From: Kosakonia quasisacchari
GTDB taxonomy: Bacteria; Pseudomonadota; Gammaproteobacteria; Enterobacterales; Enterobacteriaceae
Length of the DNA stretch: 64,000 nt
Assembly (NCBI RefSeq): GCF_004331415.1
Contig: NZ_SJOP01000024.1
Coordinates: forward strand, 1 to 64,000
Reading direction: 5' to 3'
The notes beneath the pieces were generated by a model. It was not told the DNA's origin, searched no databases, and saw only the letters and a program-made list of their open reading frames with translations. Below, piece by piece: positions 25,459 through 34,386 of this stretch (positions are counted from its first letter, which is position 1; each line of letters starts with the position of its first letter). The position numbers were made by a program, and so were the translations under genes.

Positions 25459-27651
25459 ATGCCCGTCGCCCGCGTTGCGCTATCTGTACCTTTGCCCCGC
25501 ACGTTCGATTACCTGTTGCCGGATGAGATGTCCGCGCGCGCGGGCTGTCGCGTGCGTGTGCCGTTTGGTAACCAGCATCGCATCGGCATTGTGATGGCAG
25601 TGGGCGACGAAAGCGAGTTGCCGCTGGCCGATCTCAAAAGCGTGGAAGAGGTGCTCGACAGCGAACCGGTTTTTTCCCCGGCGGTCTGGCGGCTATTGCT
25701 CTGGGCGGCGGAGTATTACCACCATCCGATCGGTGATGTGTTGTTCAACGCCCTTCCCGTTCTGCTGCGCCAGACTAAACCCGCCAGCGCGGAGTTTCAG
25801 GGCTACTGGTTCGCCACCGAGCAGGGCCAGGCAATGGACATCAACCGCGTAAAGTCAGCTAAGCAGCAGCAAGCACTCTCGGCGCTGCGTAAAGGCAAAA
25901 TCTGGCAGCATCAACTGGCAGCGCTGGATCTGAAAAGCGTTACCCTGCAAGCGTTGCGCGCCAAAGGGCTGGCGGAGATGAACAGCGAAACGCCAACCTT
26001 TAACGACTGGCGCACAACATTTTCCGTTAGCGGTGACCGGTTGCGTCTGAACACAGAGCAAGCCACTGCGGTCGGCGCTATCCACAGCGCAGCGGATCGC
26101 TTTTCCGCCTGGTTGCTGGCAGGCGTGACCGGCTCCGGCAAAACAGAAGTCTATTTAAGCGTGCTGGAAAACGTGCTGGCGCAGGGAAAGCAGGCGCTGG
26201 TGATGGTGCCGGAAATTGGTCTGACACCGCAAACCATTGCCCGCTTTCGCGAGCGTTTTAATGCGCCGGTCGAGGTGCTGCACTCGGGGCTGAATGACAG
26301 CGAGCGCCTGATAACATGGCAAAAAGCAAAGAACGGCGAAGCGGCGATTGTGATCGGCACGCGCTCATCGCTGTTTACCCCGTTTAAGAACCTTGGCGTG
26401 ATTGTCATCGACGAAGAGCACGACAGCTCCTATAAACAGCAGGAAGGCTGGCGTTATCACGCCCGCGATCTGGCGGTTTATCGCGCTCACAGTGAGCAGA
26501 TCCCGATTATTCTTGGTTCGGCGACACCCGCGCTGGAAACCCTGCATAACGTGCGGTCGCGCAAATATCACCTGCTGCGCCTGACCCGTCGCGCAGGCCA
26601 CGCGCGCCCGGCAATGCAACATGTTCTGGATCTGAAAGGCCAGCCGTTACAGGCCGGTCTGGCTCCGGCGCTGATCAACCGTATGCGCCAGCATCTGCAA
26701 GCAGGAAACCAGGTTATTTTGTTCCTTAACCGCCGCGGTTTTTCGCCTGCCTTGCTGTGTCATGACTGTGGCTGGATAGCGGAATGCCCGCGCTGTGATC
26801 ACTATTACACCTTCCATCAGGCGCAGCAGCATCTACGCTGTCACCACTGTGACAGCCAGCGCCCGGTACCGCGCCAGTGTCCGTCCTGCGGTTCTACACA
26901 TTTATTGCCCGTTGGTCTTGGCACCGAACAGTTGGAACACGCGTTGACGCCGATGTTTCCCGGTGTGCCGCTATCACGTATTGATCGCGACACCACCAGC
27001 CGCAAAGGCGCGCTGGAGCAGCATCTTGCAGAAGTGCATCGTGGCGGTGCGCGCATTCTGATTGGCACACAAATGCTGGCAAAAGGCCACCACTTCCCGG
27101 ATGTTACGCTGGTTGCGCTGCTGGATGTCGACGGCGCGTTGTTCTCGGCAGATTTCCGTGCTGCTGAGCGTTTCGCCCAGCTTTATACCCAAGTTTCCGG
27201 TCGTGCCGGGCGCGCAGGCAAACAGGGTGAAGTGGTACTGCAAACGCACCACCCGGAACATCCGCTTCTGCAAACGCTGCTGCATAAAGGTTATGACACC
27301 TTCGCGGAACAGGCGCTGGCGGAGCGGCAAACCATGCAATTGCCGCCGTGGACCAGCCATGTGTTGATCCGCGCTGAAGATCAGAACAACCAGCACGCGC
27401 CGCTGTTTCTACAACAGCTTAAAAATCTGCTGCAAGCCAGCCCACTGGCAGACAACCAGCTATGGGTTTTAGGCCCGGTTCCGGCGCTGGCGGCCAAACG
27501 CGCCGGGCGCTACCGCTGGCAGTTGCTGCTACAACACCCTTCCCGTATTCGCCTGCAGCATATCGTCACCGGCGCGCTGGCCCTGATTAACACCCTGCCG
27601 GACGCGCGGCGAGTGAAATGGGTGCTGGATGTCGACCCGATTGAAAGTTAA
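25459..27651 (+). CDS. priA: Primosomal replication restart helicase PriA
   Basis: 3'-5' DNA helicase that recognises stalled forks and loads the replisome. The 730-residue protein has the N-terminal DNA-binding domain, Walker A GVTGSGKTEVYL (~residues 225), the DEEH box in VIVIDEEHDSSYKQQEGWRY, two zinc-binding clusters (CHDCGWIAECPRC; CHHCDS..CPSCGS, ~435-480), and helicase motifs V-VI (QVSGRAGRAGKQGEV). The start at MPVARVAL matches E. coli; 14 upstream in-frame codons are discarded. Confidence 0.97.
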   Translation: MPVARVALSVPLPRTFDYLLPDEMSARAGCRVRVPFGNQHRIGIVMAVGDESELPLADLKSVEEVLDSEPVFSPAVWRLLLWAAEYYHHPIGDVLFNALPVLLRQTKPASAEFQGYWFATEQGQAMDINRVKSAKQQQALSALRKGKIWQHQLAALDLKSVTLQALRAKGLAEMNSETPTFNDWRTTFSVSGDRLRLNTEQATAVGAIHSAADRFSAWLLAGVTGSGKTEVYLSVLENVLAQGKQALVMVPEIGLTPQTIARFRERFNAPVEVLHSGLNDSERLITWQKAKNGEAAIVIGTRSSLFTPFKNLGVIVIDEEHDSSYKQQEGWRYHARDLAVYRAHSEQIPIILGSATPALETLHNVRSRKYHLLRLTRRAGHARPAMQHVLDLKGQPLQAGLAPALINRMRQHLQAGNQVILFLNRRGFSPALLCHDCGWIAECPRCDHYYTFHQAQQHLRCHHCDSQRPVPRQCPSCGSTHLLPVGLGTEQLEHALTPMFPGVPLSRIDRDTTSRKGALEQHLAEVHRGGARILIGTQMLAKGHHFPDVTLVALLDVDGALFSADFRAAERFAQLYTQVSGRAGRAGKQGEVVLQTHHPEHPLLQTLLHKGYDTFAEQALAERQTMQLPPWTSHVLIRAEDQNNQHAPLFLQQLKNLLQASPLADNQLWVLGPVPALAAKRAGRYRWQLLLQHPSRIRLQHIVTGALALINTLPDARRVKWVLDVDPIES

Positions 27652-27673
27652 GGCTGCGAGCCGGCATATAAAA

Positions 27674-27689
27674 TTCAACTTTCATCACA
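27674..27689. promoter_or_regulatory. Weak candidate CRP site upstream of cytR
   Basis: TTCAA-CTTTCA-TCACA has one good half. E. coli cytR is known to be CRP-activated, which makes the position plausible. Confidence 0.3.
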
Positions 27690-27775
27690 CTTTTCATGAA
27701 AATTCTGTAACCGGTGCGCTTAACTATCTGATAAAAATGTGACAACGCCTGCGCCGTGCATGCGAGGAGAACAAG

Positions 27776-28801
27776 GTGAAACCCAAAAATCAGGTTGCGG
27801 CAGCGACCATGAAAGATGTTGCCATGAAAGCAAAGGTTTCGACGGCAACCGTGTCACGTGCATTAATGAACCCGGAAAAAGTGTCACAGGCTACCCGCAA
27901 TCGGGTGGAACAAGCGGCAATGGAAGTGGGTTATTTGCCTCAGTCGATGGGACGCAACGTCAAACGCAATGAATCGCGCACTCTGCTGGTAATTGTGCCG
28001 GATATTTGCGATCCCTTTTTCAGCGAGATTATTCGCGGCATTGAAGTGACTGCCGCGGAACACGGCTATCTGGTGCTGATTGGCGACTGCGCCCATCAAA
28101 ATCAGCAGGAAAAAACCTTTATCGACCTGATTATCACCAAGCAAATCGATGGCATGCTGCTGCTCGGCTCGCGTTTGCCGTTTGACGCCAGCATTGAAGA
28201 GCAACGCAATTTACCGCCAATGGTGATGGCTAATGAATTCGCACCGGAGCTGGAATTGCCGACGGTGCATATCGATAACCTGACCGCTGCATTTAACGCC
28301 GTCAACTTTTTGCAGGAACAAGGGCACCAGCGGATCGGTTGTATCGCCGGTCCGGAAGAGATGCCGCTGTGCCATTACCGCTTGCAGGGGTATGTGCAGG
28401 CGTTGCGCCGTTCTGGTGTGACCGTTGATCCGCATTACATCACGCGTGGCGATTTCACGTTTGAGGCAGGCGCACGGGCGTTGGATCAATTGTTGATGCT
28501 ACCGAGGCCACCGACTGCCGTGTTCTGCCATAGCGATGTGATGGCGCTCGGCGCGCTGTCGCAAGCTAAACGCCGGGGTTTGAAAGTACCGGACGACTTG
28601 TCGATCATCGGCTTTGATAACATTTCACTGGCTGAATTCTGCGACCCGCCGCTGACCACCGTTTCGCAACCGCGTTATGAAATTGGTCGCGAAGCCATGT
28701 TATTACTGCTGGAGCAGTTGCAGGGGCATAGCGTAAACAGCGGTTCACGCTTGTTGGACTGTGAATTAATCCTGCGCGGTAGCACCCGGGCGCTGAAGTA
28801 A
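27776..28801 (+). CDS. cytR: CytR, LacI-family repressor of nucleoside uptake and catabolism
   Basis: Represses deo, udp, cdd, nupC and related promoters together with CRP; cytidine is the inducer. The 341-residue product starts at GTG after a GAGGAGAACAAG Shine-Dalgarno. The LacI helix-turn-helix MKDVAMKAKVSTATVSRAL is at residues ~12-30 and the periplasmic-binding-like domain follows (PDICDPFFSEIIRGIE). Length and sequence match E. coli. No terminator is seen before ftsN, 94 bp downstream. Confidence 0.96.
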   Translation: MKPKNQVAAATMKDVAMKAKVSTATVSRALMNPEKVSQATRNRVEQAAMEVGYLPQSMGRNVKRNESRTLLVIVPDICDPFFSEIIRGIEVTAAEHGYLVLIGDCAHQNQQEKTFIDLIITKQIDGMLLLGSRLPFDASIEEQRNLPPMVMANEFAPELELPTVHIDNLTAAFNAVNFLQEQGHQRIGCIAGPEEMPLCHYRLQGYVQALRRSGVTVDPHYITRGDFTFEAGARALDQLLMLPRPPTAVFCHSDVMALGALSQAKRRGLKVPDDLSIIGFDNISLAEFCDPPLTTVSQPRYEIGREAMLLLLEQLQGHSVNSGSRLLDCELILRGSTRALK

Positions 28802-28895
28802 AGCCGCGGGCTTTCAGACGCCCTCTTCTGGTCAAAACCCCGTCGCTTAAGTAACATGGCGGGCTGATAAACGAAATAAATACAGCGAAACGATA

Positions 28896-29915
28896 GTGGC
28901 ACAACGAGATTATGTACGCCGCAGCCAGTCGGCCCCTGCGCGGCGAAAGACGAGTAACTCAAGGAAAAAACAGCGCAGCAAGTCTGCGGTCTCTCCAGCT
29001 ATGGTCGCCATTGCGGCCGCCGTGCTGGTCGCCTTTATCGGTGGTTTGTACTTTATTACGCACCACAAAAAAGAAGAATCCGAGTCACTGCAAAACCAGA
29101 AAATGACCGGCAACGGCCTGCCACCGAAACCAGAAGAGCGCTGGCGCTACATTAAAGAGCTGGAAAGCCGCCAGCCTGGCGTACGTGCGCCAACCGAGCC
29201 AACGGCCGGTGGTGAAGTGCAAAAACCGGAGCAACTGACCGATGAGCAGCGTCAATTGTTAGCGCAAATGCAAGCTGACATGCGCCAGCAACCGACACAG
29301 CTCAACGAAGTGCCGTGGAACGAACAGACGCCGGAGCAGCGCCAGCAAACACTGCAACGCCAGCGCCAGGCGCAGCAGCAAGTGCAGATGCAACAGCAAC
29401 AGCAGTGGACGCAGTCGCAGCCTGTACAGGCACAGCCGCCGCGCACGCAGCCGCGCGTGACGGAACAACCGGTGCAGCAGGCGCGTACCACGCAAACAAC
29501 GCCGCCGCCGCGCCAGACGCAACCCACTACGCAGCAAAAACCGGCGGCCACCTCGCAACCGTATCAGGATCTGCTGCAAACGCCGCCGCATACCGCCGCA
29601 ACGCCGCCGAAAACGCAACAAGCCGCGCCGGTAACGCGTGAAGTGGAAGCACCAAAAGCGCAACCGCAAACGGCAGAGAAGAAAGACGATCGCCGCTGGC
29701 TTATCCAGTGCGGTTCGTTTAAAGGCCAGGATCAGGCAGAAACGGTACGCGCACAGTTGGCATTCGAAGGTTTCGACTCACGTATTACCAGCAACAATGG
29801 CTGGAATCGCGTGGTGATGGGCCCAGTGAAAGGCAAAGAGAGCGCCGATGCCACCATTAGCCGCCTGAAAATGGCTGGTCACGCAAACTGCATCCGTCTC
29901 GCCGCCGGGGGTTGA
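28896..29915 (+). CDS. ftsN: Essential cell division protein FtsN
   Basis: Bitopic inner-membrane protein that triggers septal peptidoglycan synthesis by acting on FtsA and FtsQLB/FtsWI. The 339-residue product starts at GTG. It shows the basic cytoplasmic tail (RDYVRRSQSAPARRK), one membrane segment (VAIAAAVLVAFIGGLYFI, ~36-53), the periplasmic essential region (PPKPEERWRYIKELE), a long Gln/Pro/Thr-rich linker (~110-250), and a C-terminal SPOR domain (RRWLIQCGSFKGQDQAE to CIRLAAGG). The linker is about 20 residues longer than in E. coli. The stop codon lies inside the hslVU heat-shock promoter. Confidence 0.96.
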   Translation: MAQRDYVRRSQSAPARRKTSNSRKKQRSKSAVSPAMVAIAAAVLVAFIGGLYFITHHKKEESESLQNQKMTGNGLPPKPEERWRYIKELESRQPGVRAPTEPTAGGEVQKPEQLTDEQRQLLAQMQADMRQQPTQLNEVPWNEQTPEQRQQTLQRQRQAQQQVQMQQQQQWTQSQPVQAQPPRTQPRVTEQPVQQARTTQTTPPPRQTQPTTQQKPAATSQPYQDLLQTPPHTAATPPKTQQAAPVTREVEAPKAQPQTAEKKDDRRWLIQCGSFKGQDQAETVRAQLAFEGFDSRITSNNGWNRVVMGPVKGKESADATISRLKMAGHANCIRLAAGG

Positions 29916-29938
29916 AACCCCTAAAACACCCCCCATTT
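29911..29938 (+). promoter_or_regulatory. Sigma-32 heat-shock promoter of hslVU
   Basis: GTTGAAA (29911-29917), a 13-bp spacer, and CCCCATTT (29931-29938) match the sigma-32 consensus CTTGAAA / CCCCATNT. The -35 overlaps the ftsN stop codon. A hairpin (GCCCCGTAC/GTGCGGGGC, about 29952-29972) follows in the leader, where E. coli hslVU also has a stabilising stem-loop. Confidence 0.85.
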
Positions 29939-30007
29939 ATAATTGCATTCTGCCCCGTACACCGTGCGGGGCGCTGTATTGTGCATTTGTAACCAAGGGG
30001 TCTGCTC

Positions 30008-30538
30008 GTGACAACAATCGTAAGCGTACGCCGTAACGGCCATGTCGTTATCGCTGGTGATGGCCAGGCCACACTGGGCAACACCGTAATGAAAGGCAAC
30101 GTGAAAAAAGTTCGCCGCCTGTATAACGACAAAGTCATTGCAGGCTTTGCCGGCGGCACGGCCGACGCCTTCACTCTGTTTGAATTATTCGAACGTAAAC
30201 TGGAAATGCACCAGGGTCATCTGGTGAAAGCGGCTGTCGAGCTGGCAAAGGACTGGCGCACCGATCGCATGCTGCGCAAGCTGGAAGCACTGTTGGCGGT
30301 TGCCGACGAAACCGCGTCGCTGATCATCACCGGTAACGGCGATGTGATCCAGCCGGAAAATGACCTGATCGCCATCGGTTCCGGCGGGCCATACGCCCAG
30401 GCCGCTGCCCGCGCGTTGCTGGAGAACACCGAGCTTGGCGCACGCGAAATTGCTGAGAAGGCGTTGGGGATTGCAGGCGATATCTGTATCTACACCAACC
30501 ACTTCCATACCATCGAAGAATTAGCCTATAAAGCGTAA
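30008..30538 (+). CDS. hslV: HslV, peptidase subunit of the HslUV protease
   Basis: Proteasome-like threonine peptidase forming double hexamers that degrade proteins unfolded by HslU. The 176-residue product starts at GTG; removal of Met exposes the catalytic Thr in TTIVSVRRNG. The family motifs AGDGQATLGN and GFAGGTADAFTLFE are present. Shine-Dalgarno AAGGGG lies upstream. Nine bp separate it from hslU, with which it forms a heat-shock operon. Confidence 0.97.
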   Translation: MTTIVSVRRNGHVVIAGDGQATLGNTVMKGNVKKVRRLYNDKVIAGFAGGTADAFTLFELFERKLEMHQGHLVKAAVELAKDWRTDRMLRKLEALLAVADETASLIITGNGDVIQPENDLIAIGSGGPYAQAAARALLENTELGAREIAEKALGIAGDICIYTNHFHTIEELAYKA

Positions 30539-30547
30539 GGATCTCCC

Positions 30548-31879
30548 ATGTCTGAAATGACCCCACGCGAAATTGTCAGCGAACTGGACAAACACATTAT
30601 CGGCCAGGACGCGGCAAAACGTTCTGTGGCGATTGCCCTGCGTAACCGCTGGCGCCGCATGCAGCTTGATGAAGAGTTGCGCCATGAAGTTACGCCGAAA
30701 AACATTCTGATGATCGGGCCAACCGGCGTCGGTAAAACCGAAATTGCCCGCCGTCTGGCAAAACTGGCCAACGCGCCGTTTATCAAAGTTGAAGCGACCA
30801 AGTTCACCGAAGTCGGCTACGTTGGGAAAGAAGTGGATTCTATCATCCGCGATCTGACCGATGCGGCAGTGAAAATGGTGCGCAGTCAGTCGATCGAGAA
30901 AAACCGTTACCGCGCGGAAGAGATGGCGGAAGAGCGTATTCTCGACGTATTGATCCCACCGGCGAAAAACAACTGGGGTCAGCCGGAACAAGCCGCTGAG
31001 CCTTCCGCTGCGCGCCAATCTTTCCGCAAAAAACTGCGTGAAGGACAGCTCGACGACAAAGAGATTGAAATTGATCTCGCTGCCGCGCCGATGGGTGTAG
31101 AAATTATGGCGCCTCCGGGCATGGAAGAGATGACCAATCAGCTCCAGTCCATGTTCCAGAACCTGGGCGGCCAGAAGCAAAAGCCGCGTAAGCTGAAAAT
31201 CAAAGACGCAATGAAGCTGCTGATTGAAGAAGAAGCGGCGAAGTTGGTGAACCCGGAAGAGCTGAAACAGGAAGCTATCGAAGCCGTTGAGCAGCACGGG
31301 ATCGTGTTTATCGACGAGATCGACAAAATCTGTAAACGCGGCAACACTTCTGGTCCTGATGTTTCTCGCGAAGGCGTGCAGCGCGATCTGCTGCCGCTGG
31401 TGGAAGGCTGTACCGTGTCGACCAAACACGGGATGGTGAAAACCGATCACGTTCTGTTTATTGCTTCTGGTGCGTTCCAGATTGCCAGCCCGTCGGATTT
31501 GATCCCGGAACTGCAAGGCCGTTTGCCAATCCGTGTTGAGTTGAAAGCGCTAACCACGCAAGATTTCGAACGCATCCTGACCGAGCCAAACGCGTCTATC
31601 ACCGTACAGTACAAAGCGCTGATGGCGACCGAAGGCGTAAATATTGATTTCACCGACGACGGCATCAAACGCATTGCTCAAGCCGCATGGCAGGTGAACG
31701 AAACCACGGAGAACATCGGTGCGCGTCGTTTGCATACTGTGCTGGAACGTCTGATGGAAGATATCTCTTATGACGCCAGCGATCTGGGCGGTGAGACGAT
31801 TATCATTGATGCAGACTATGTGAGTAAGCATCTTGATGCTTTAGTGGCAGATGAAGATCTGAGCCGTTTTATCTTATAA
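30548..31879 (+). CDS. hslU: HslU, ATPase subunit of the HslUV protease
   Basis: AAA+ unfoldase that feeds substrates to HslV. The 443-residue protein has Walker A GPTGVGKTEIARRLA (~57-71), the pore motif GYVGKE, the family-specific intermediate (I) domain at ~110-240, Walker B GIVFIDEIDKI, and a conserved C-terminal LSRFIL tail that docks into HslV. Confidence 0.98.
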   Translation: MSEMTPREIVSELDKHIIGQDAAKRSVAIALRNRWRRMQLDEELRHEVTPKNILMIGPTGVGKTEIARRLAKLANAPFIKVEATKFTEVGYVGKEVDSIIRDLTDAAVKMVRSQSIEKNRYRAEEMAEERILDVLIPPAKNNWGQPEQAAEPSAARQSFRKKLREGQLDDKEIEIDLAAAPMGVEIMAPPGMEEMTNQLQSMFQNLGGQKQKPRKLKIKDAMKLLIEEEAAKLVNPEELKQEAIEAVEQHGIVFIDEIDKICKRGNTSGPDVSREGVQRDLLPLVEGCTVSTKHGMVKTDHVLFIASGAFQIASPSDLIPELQGRLPIRVELKALTTQDFERILTEPNASITVQYKALMATEGVNIDFTDDGIKRIAQAAWQVNETTENIGARRLHTVLERLMEDISYDASDLGGETIIIDADYVSKHLDALVADEDLSRFIL

Positions 31880-31908
31880 TCCCGGTCACAACGTTTTCAT
31901 CACACTCG

Positions 31909-31933
31909 ATGGGGGCTTATGCCCCCATTTTTG
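31909..31933 (+). terminator. Terminator of hslVU
   Basis: Stem ATGGGGGC/GCCCCCAT with loop TTAT and a TTTTGTT tail, 30 bases after hslU and just before menA. Confidence 0.8.
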
Positions 31934-31945
31934 TTGGCTGACCTT

Positions 31946-32875
31946 ATGAACGAAACGCAATCTCTGAGTCTCACCCAGGCATGGCTGGAAAGCCTGCGAC
32001 CGAAAACATTACCGCTGGCTTTCGCCGCGATTGTCGTTGGCACAGTGCTGGCCTGGTGGCAGGGCTACTTTGATCCGCTGGTGGCGGTGCTCGCGCTTAT
32101 CACCGCAGGATTGCTGCAAATCCTCTCCAACCTCGCCAATGATTACGGCGATGCGGTCAAAGGCAGCGATAAACCGGATCGCATTGGTCCGTTGCGCGGC
32201 ATGCAGAAAGGGGCGATTTCCCTTGCGCAGATGAAGCGCGCGCTGATGATTGTCATCGTGCTGAGCTGTATCTCCGGGCTGCTGCTGGTAACCGCGGCGA
32301 CACAAACAATGGCGGATTTCATCGGCTTCCTTGCGCTCGGCGGGCTGTCGATTATTGCCGCCATCACTTACACCATCGGCAAACGTCCGTATGGTTATCT
32401 TGGTCTTGGCGATATCTCCGTGCTGATTTTCTTCGGCTGGATAAGTGTAATGGGCAGTTGGTATTTGCAGACACATATGCTGATCCCGGCCGTCATTTTA
32501 CCCGCGACCGCCTGTGGCCTGCTGGCGACGGCAGTATTGAATATCAATAATCTGCGCGATATCGAAAGCGACCGCGAAAACGGCAAAAATACGCTGGTCG
32601 TGCGATTAGGGCCGATTAATGCACGCCGTTACCACGCCGGTCTGCTGGTTGGCGCGCTGTTATGCCTTGCGCTGTTTAACCTGTTTTCGCTGCAAAGCCT
32701 GTGGGGCTGGCTGTTTGTGCTGGCTGCGCCGCTGCTTATCAAACAGGCACGCTTTGTGCTGCGCGAGCTTGACCCGCGCGCCATGCCGCCGATGCTGGAA
32801 CGCACGGTAAAAGGTGCACTGTTAACTAATCTATTGTTTGTATTAGGAATAATCATCAGTCAAACGCATTTTTAA
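31946..32875 (+). CDS. menA: 1,4-dihydroxy-2-naphthoate octaprenyltransferase
   Basis: Integral membrane UbiA-family enzyme that attaches the octaprenyl chain to dihydroxynaphthoate, giving demethylmenaquinone. The 309-residue protein has 8-9 hydrophobic segments and the two Asp-rich motifs, NLANDYGDAVKGSDKPDR and NNLRDIESDRENGK, that bind Mg-prenyl diphosphate. The start at MNETQSLS is preferred; a start nine codons earlier would overlap the hslVU terminator. It is followed by rraA as in E. coli. Confidence 0.96.
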   Translation: MNETQSLSLTQAWLESLRPKTLPLAFAAIVVGTVLAWWQGYFDPLVAVLALITAGLLQILSNLANDYGDAVKGSDKPDRIGPLRGMQKGAISLAQMKRALMIVIVLSCISGLLLVTAATQTMADFIGFLALGGLSIIAAITYTIGKRPYGYLGLGDISVLIFFGWISVMGSWYLQTHMLIPAVILPATACGLLATAVLNINNLRDIESDRENGKNTLVVRLGPINARRYHAGLLVGALLCLALFNLFSLQSLWGWLFVLAAPLLIKQARFVLRELDPRAMPPMLERTVKGALLTNLLFVLGIIISQTHF

Positions 32876-32967
32876 CTGATAAATGTCAACGAACAATTGA
32901 TGATTTTGCCAACAGCGCGTGATGCGCGATATACTGACGGTTCTCGCAGCAACTGAACGCTAATCCT

Positions 32968-33453
32968 ATGAAATACGATACTTCTGAGCTTTGTGATATT
33001 TACCAGGAAGAGATCAACGTCGTGGAACCGCTGTTCTCCAATTTTGGCGGACGGTCGTCGTTTGGCGGACAAATCATCACGGTAAAATGTTTCGAGGATA
33101 ACGGGTTGCTGTACGATCTGCTCGAACAAAACGGCCGTGGTCGCGTCCTGCTGGTCGACGGCGGTGGTTCAATGCGTCGTGCGTTAATCGACGCGGATCT
33201 CGCCCGCACTGCGGTGCAAAACGAGTGGGAAGGGATTGTGGTCTATGGCTCAGTACGCCAGGTAGACGACCTGGAAGAGCTGGATATTGGTATTCAGGCG
33301 ATTGCCGCCATTCCGGTTGGCGCAGCGGGCGAAGGCATCGGCGAAAGCGACGTGCGCGTCAATTTCGGCGGTGTGACCTTTTTCTCCGGCGACCATCTTT
33401 ATGCCGATAGCACCGGCATTATCCTTTCCGAAGATCCCCTCGATATCGAGTAA
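32968..33453 (+). CDS. rraA: RraA, inhibitor of RNase E activity
   Basis: Trimeric ring protein that binds the scaffold domain of RNase E and slows mRNA decay. The 161-residue protein is essentially E. coli RraA, with FGGRSSFGGQIITVKCFEDN and the surface loop VGAAGEGIGESDVRVNFGG. It descends from the class II aldolase-like fold but has no known catalysis. It sits 92 bp after menA and has its own terminator. Confidence 0.96.
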   Translation: MKYDTSELCDIYQEEINVVEPLFSNFGGRSSFGGQIITVKCFEDNGLLYDLLEQNGRGRVLLVDGGGSMRRALIDADLARTAVQNEWEGIVVYGSVRQVDDLEELDIGIQAIAAIPVGAAGEGIGESDVRVNFGGVTFFSGDHLYADSTGIILSEDPLDIE

Positions 33454-33457
33454 ACAA

Positions 33458-33488
33458 AAGGGCACCGTCAGGTGCCCTTCTTCTTTTT
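33458..33488 (+). terminator. Terminator of rraA
   Basis: Stem AAGGGCACC/GGTGCCCTT with loop GTCA and a TTCTTTTT tail, directly after the rraA stop. Confidence 0.85.
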
Positions 33489-33514
33489 GCCGGATGGCGC
33501 TTCGCTTATCCGAC
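33489..33514. repeat. REP-type element after rraA
   Basis: GCCGGATGGCGCTTCG with CTTATCCGAC is the classic enterobacterial REP palindrome, placed right after a terminator between convergent rraA and zapB. The remaining ~130 bp to zapB hold only a weak inverted repeat around CCCCGG/CCGGGG. Confidence 0.85.
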
Positions 33515-33646
33515 ATCGTAGTACTTTCCCTAAAGATTTCGCACTGTAGCAAGGCCTAAGCCCGTTTCCCCGGCAGCATCGATAACGTTATTACCGGGGT
33601 GAATACAAGCAACCAATGCCGCAGCTACGCGAAAGATAAAGCGTAA

Positions 33647-33892
33647 TCAGACTTCTTCCATACGCCCCAGCAGAGCCTGCAAGCGCTCCTGCCAGCCGTG
33701 TTGCTGCTCTCTCAGTTGGTGATTTTCACGCTCCAGCTCTTCACGGCTATGTTGAGCAGACTGTACTTCCTGCGCCAGGCTATTGTTTTTCTCTTTCAGC
33801 TCTTCGATTTCCATCTGCAGCAGCGTGATGGTATCAATCGCCTGCTGCACCTTCGCTTCCAGTTTTTCAAACACTTCTAATGACATTGTCAT
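33647..33892 (-). CDS. zapB: ZapB, cell division coiled-coil factor
   Basis: Small cytoplasmic coiled-coil protein that joins the Z-ring through ZapA and links it to the MatP-Ter chromosome region. The 81-residue product is an almost continuous heptad coiled coil (SLEVFEKLEAKVQQAIDTITLL to LQALLGRMEEV). It begins ATG-ACA-ATG; the upstream start gives the E. coli length, but the GGAGAGG ribosome site is better spaced from the second ATG (33886), so 79 residues is possible. Further upstream starts are rejected. Single gene, divergent from glpF. Confidence 0.93.
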   Translation of the reverse strand: MTMSLEVFEKLEAKVQQAIDTITLLQMEIEELKEKNNSLAQEVQSAQHSREELERENHQLREQQHGWQERLQALLGRMEEV

Positions 33893-34180
33893 ACCTCTCC
33901 TGAGTTGCAAGGCGTTGATGGATATACACTTGATTCTTCGTGTTGCAGGTGCGTCACCGCTTTCTTGCAACCCGAATGATTCGTGTCTTTAAAAATCCCC
34001 GTCCCGAAAATCGGCGACGCCTTATGATATTGAGCGGATCTCGCTTGTCCCCGATTGTATGAAGCCCACCAGCCCCTGTCCAGCGCGGAGCCGCGCTGTT
34101 TGCGCTTTGCAACACTTTTAGTCCTCATCCTGGTGCAACGCGCGCGTCTACCACTAAATTGTTAAGGCCTGGGTTACAAA

Positions 34181-34196
34181 AATGATTCAGCTCACA
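34181..34196. promoter_or_regulatory. Candidate CRP half-conserved site upstream of glpF
   Basis: AATGA-TTCAGC-TCACA keeps a perfect right half. E. coli glpFK has tandem CRP sites in this region, which supports it. Confidence 0.4.
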
Positions 34197-34286
34197 TTTC
34201 GCTATGGTGCAAAAACGCGCTTCAGCGCTCGAAAACGCTCATTTTATTGACGCAGTACACACATTTTAATTTCGATATTTCTCGTT

Positions 34287-34306
34287 TTTGCTCGTTAACG
34301 ATAAAT
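34287..34306. promoter_or_regulatory. GlpR operator upstream of glpFKX
   Basis: TTTGCTCGTTAACGATAAAT fits the GlpR consensus WATKYTCGWTAWCGAMCATW at nearly all positions around the central TCGTTAACGA. A weaker copy with TTTCGATATTTCTCG lies at about 34268-34284. Confidence 0.65.
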
Positions 34307-34386
34307 TAACACTATGTCTACACGACATCATGGGGGAGCGATCGCCCGTGCTAACAATAACCATTACTCTTTTGCAGGATCCGATT

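Larger units (their letters stand above)
33893..34386. other. zapB-glpF intergenic region
   Basis: About 490 bp without a convincing gene. The part near zapB shows no clear structure beyond its promoter region. The 200 bp before glpF are AT-rich and hold the glp control sites listed separately, plus a short leader with AGGATCC just ahead of the glpF ATG. Confidence 0.6.

Noticed and set aside
29340..29560. CAG/CAA/GCG-rich stretch in ftsN as a tandem DNA repeat or mobile element
   Set aside because: Units are irregular and remain in frame as a Gln/Pro linker expected in FtsN.
30521..31516. Minus-strand open frame of 331 codons opposite hslU
   Set aside because: Antisense shadow rich in Phe/His/Arg, no signal or motif, while hslU is fully supported.
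33889..34128. 79-codon minus-strand frame between zapB and glpF
   Set aside because: Contains promoter sequence of zapB, no Shine-Dalgarno, and no recognisable protein features.
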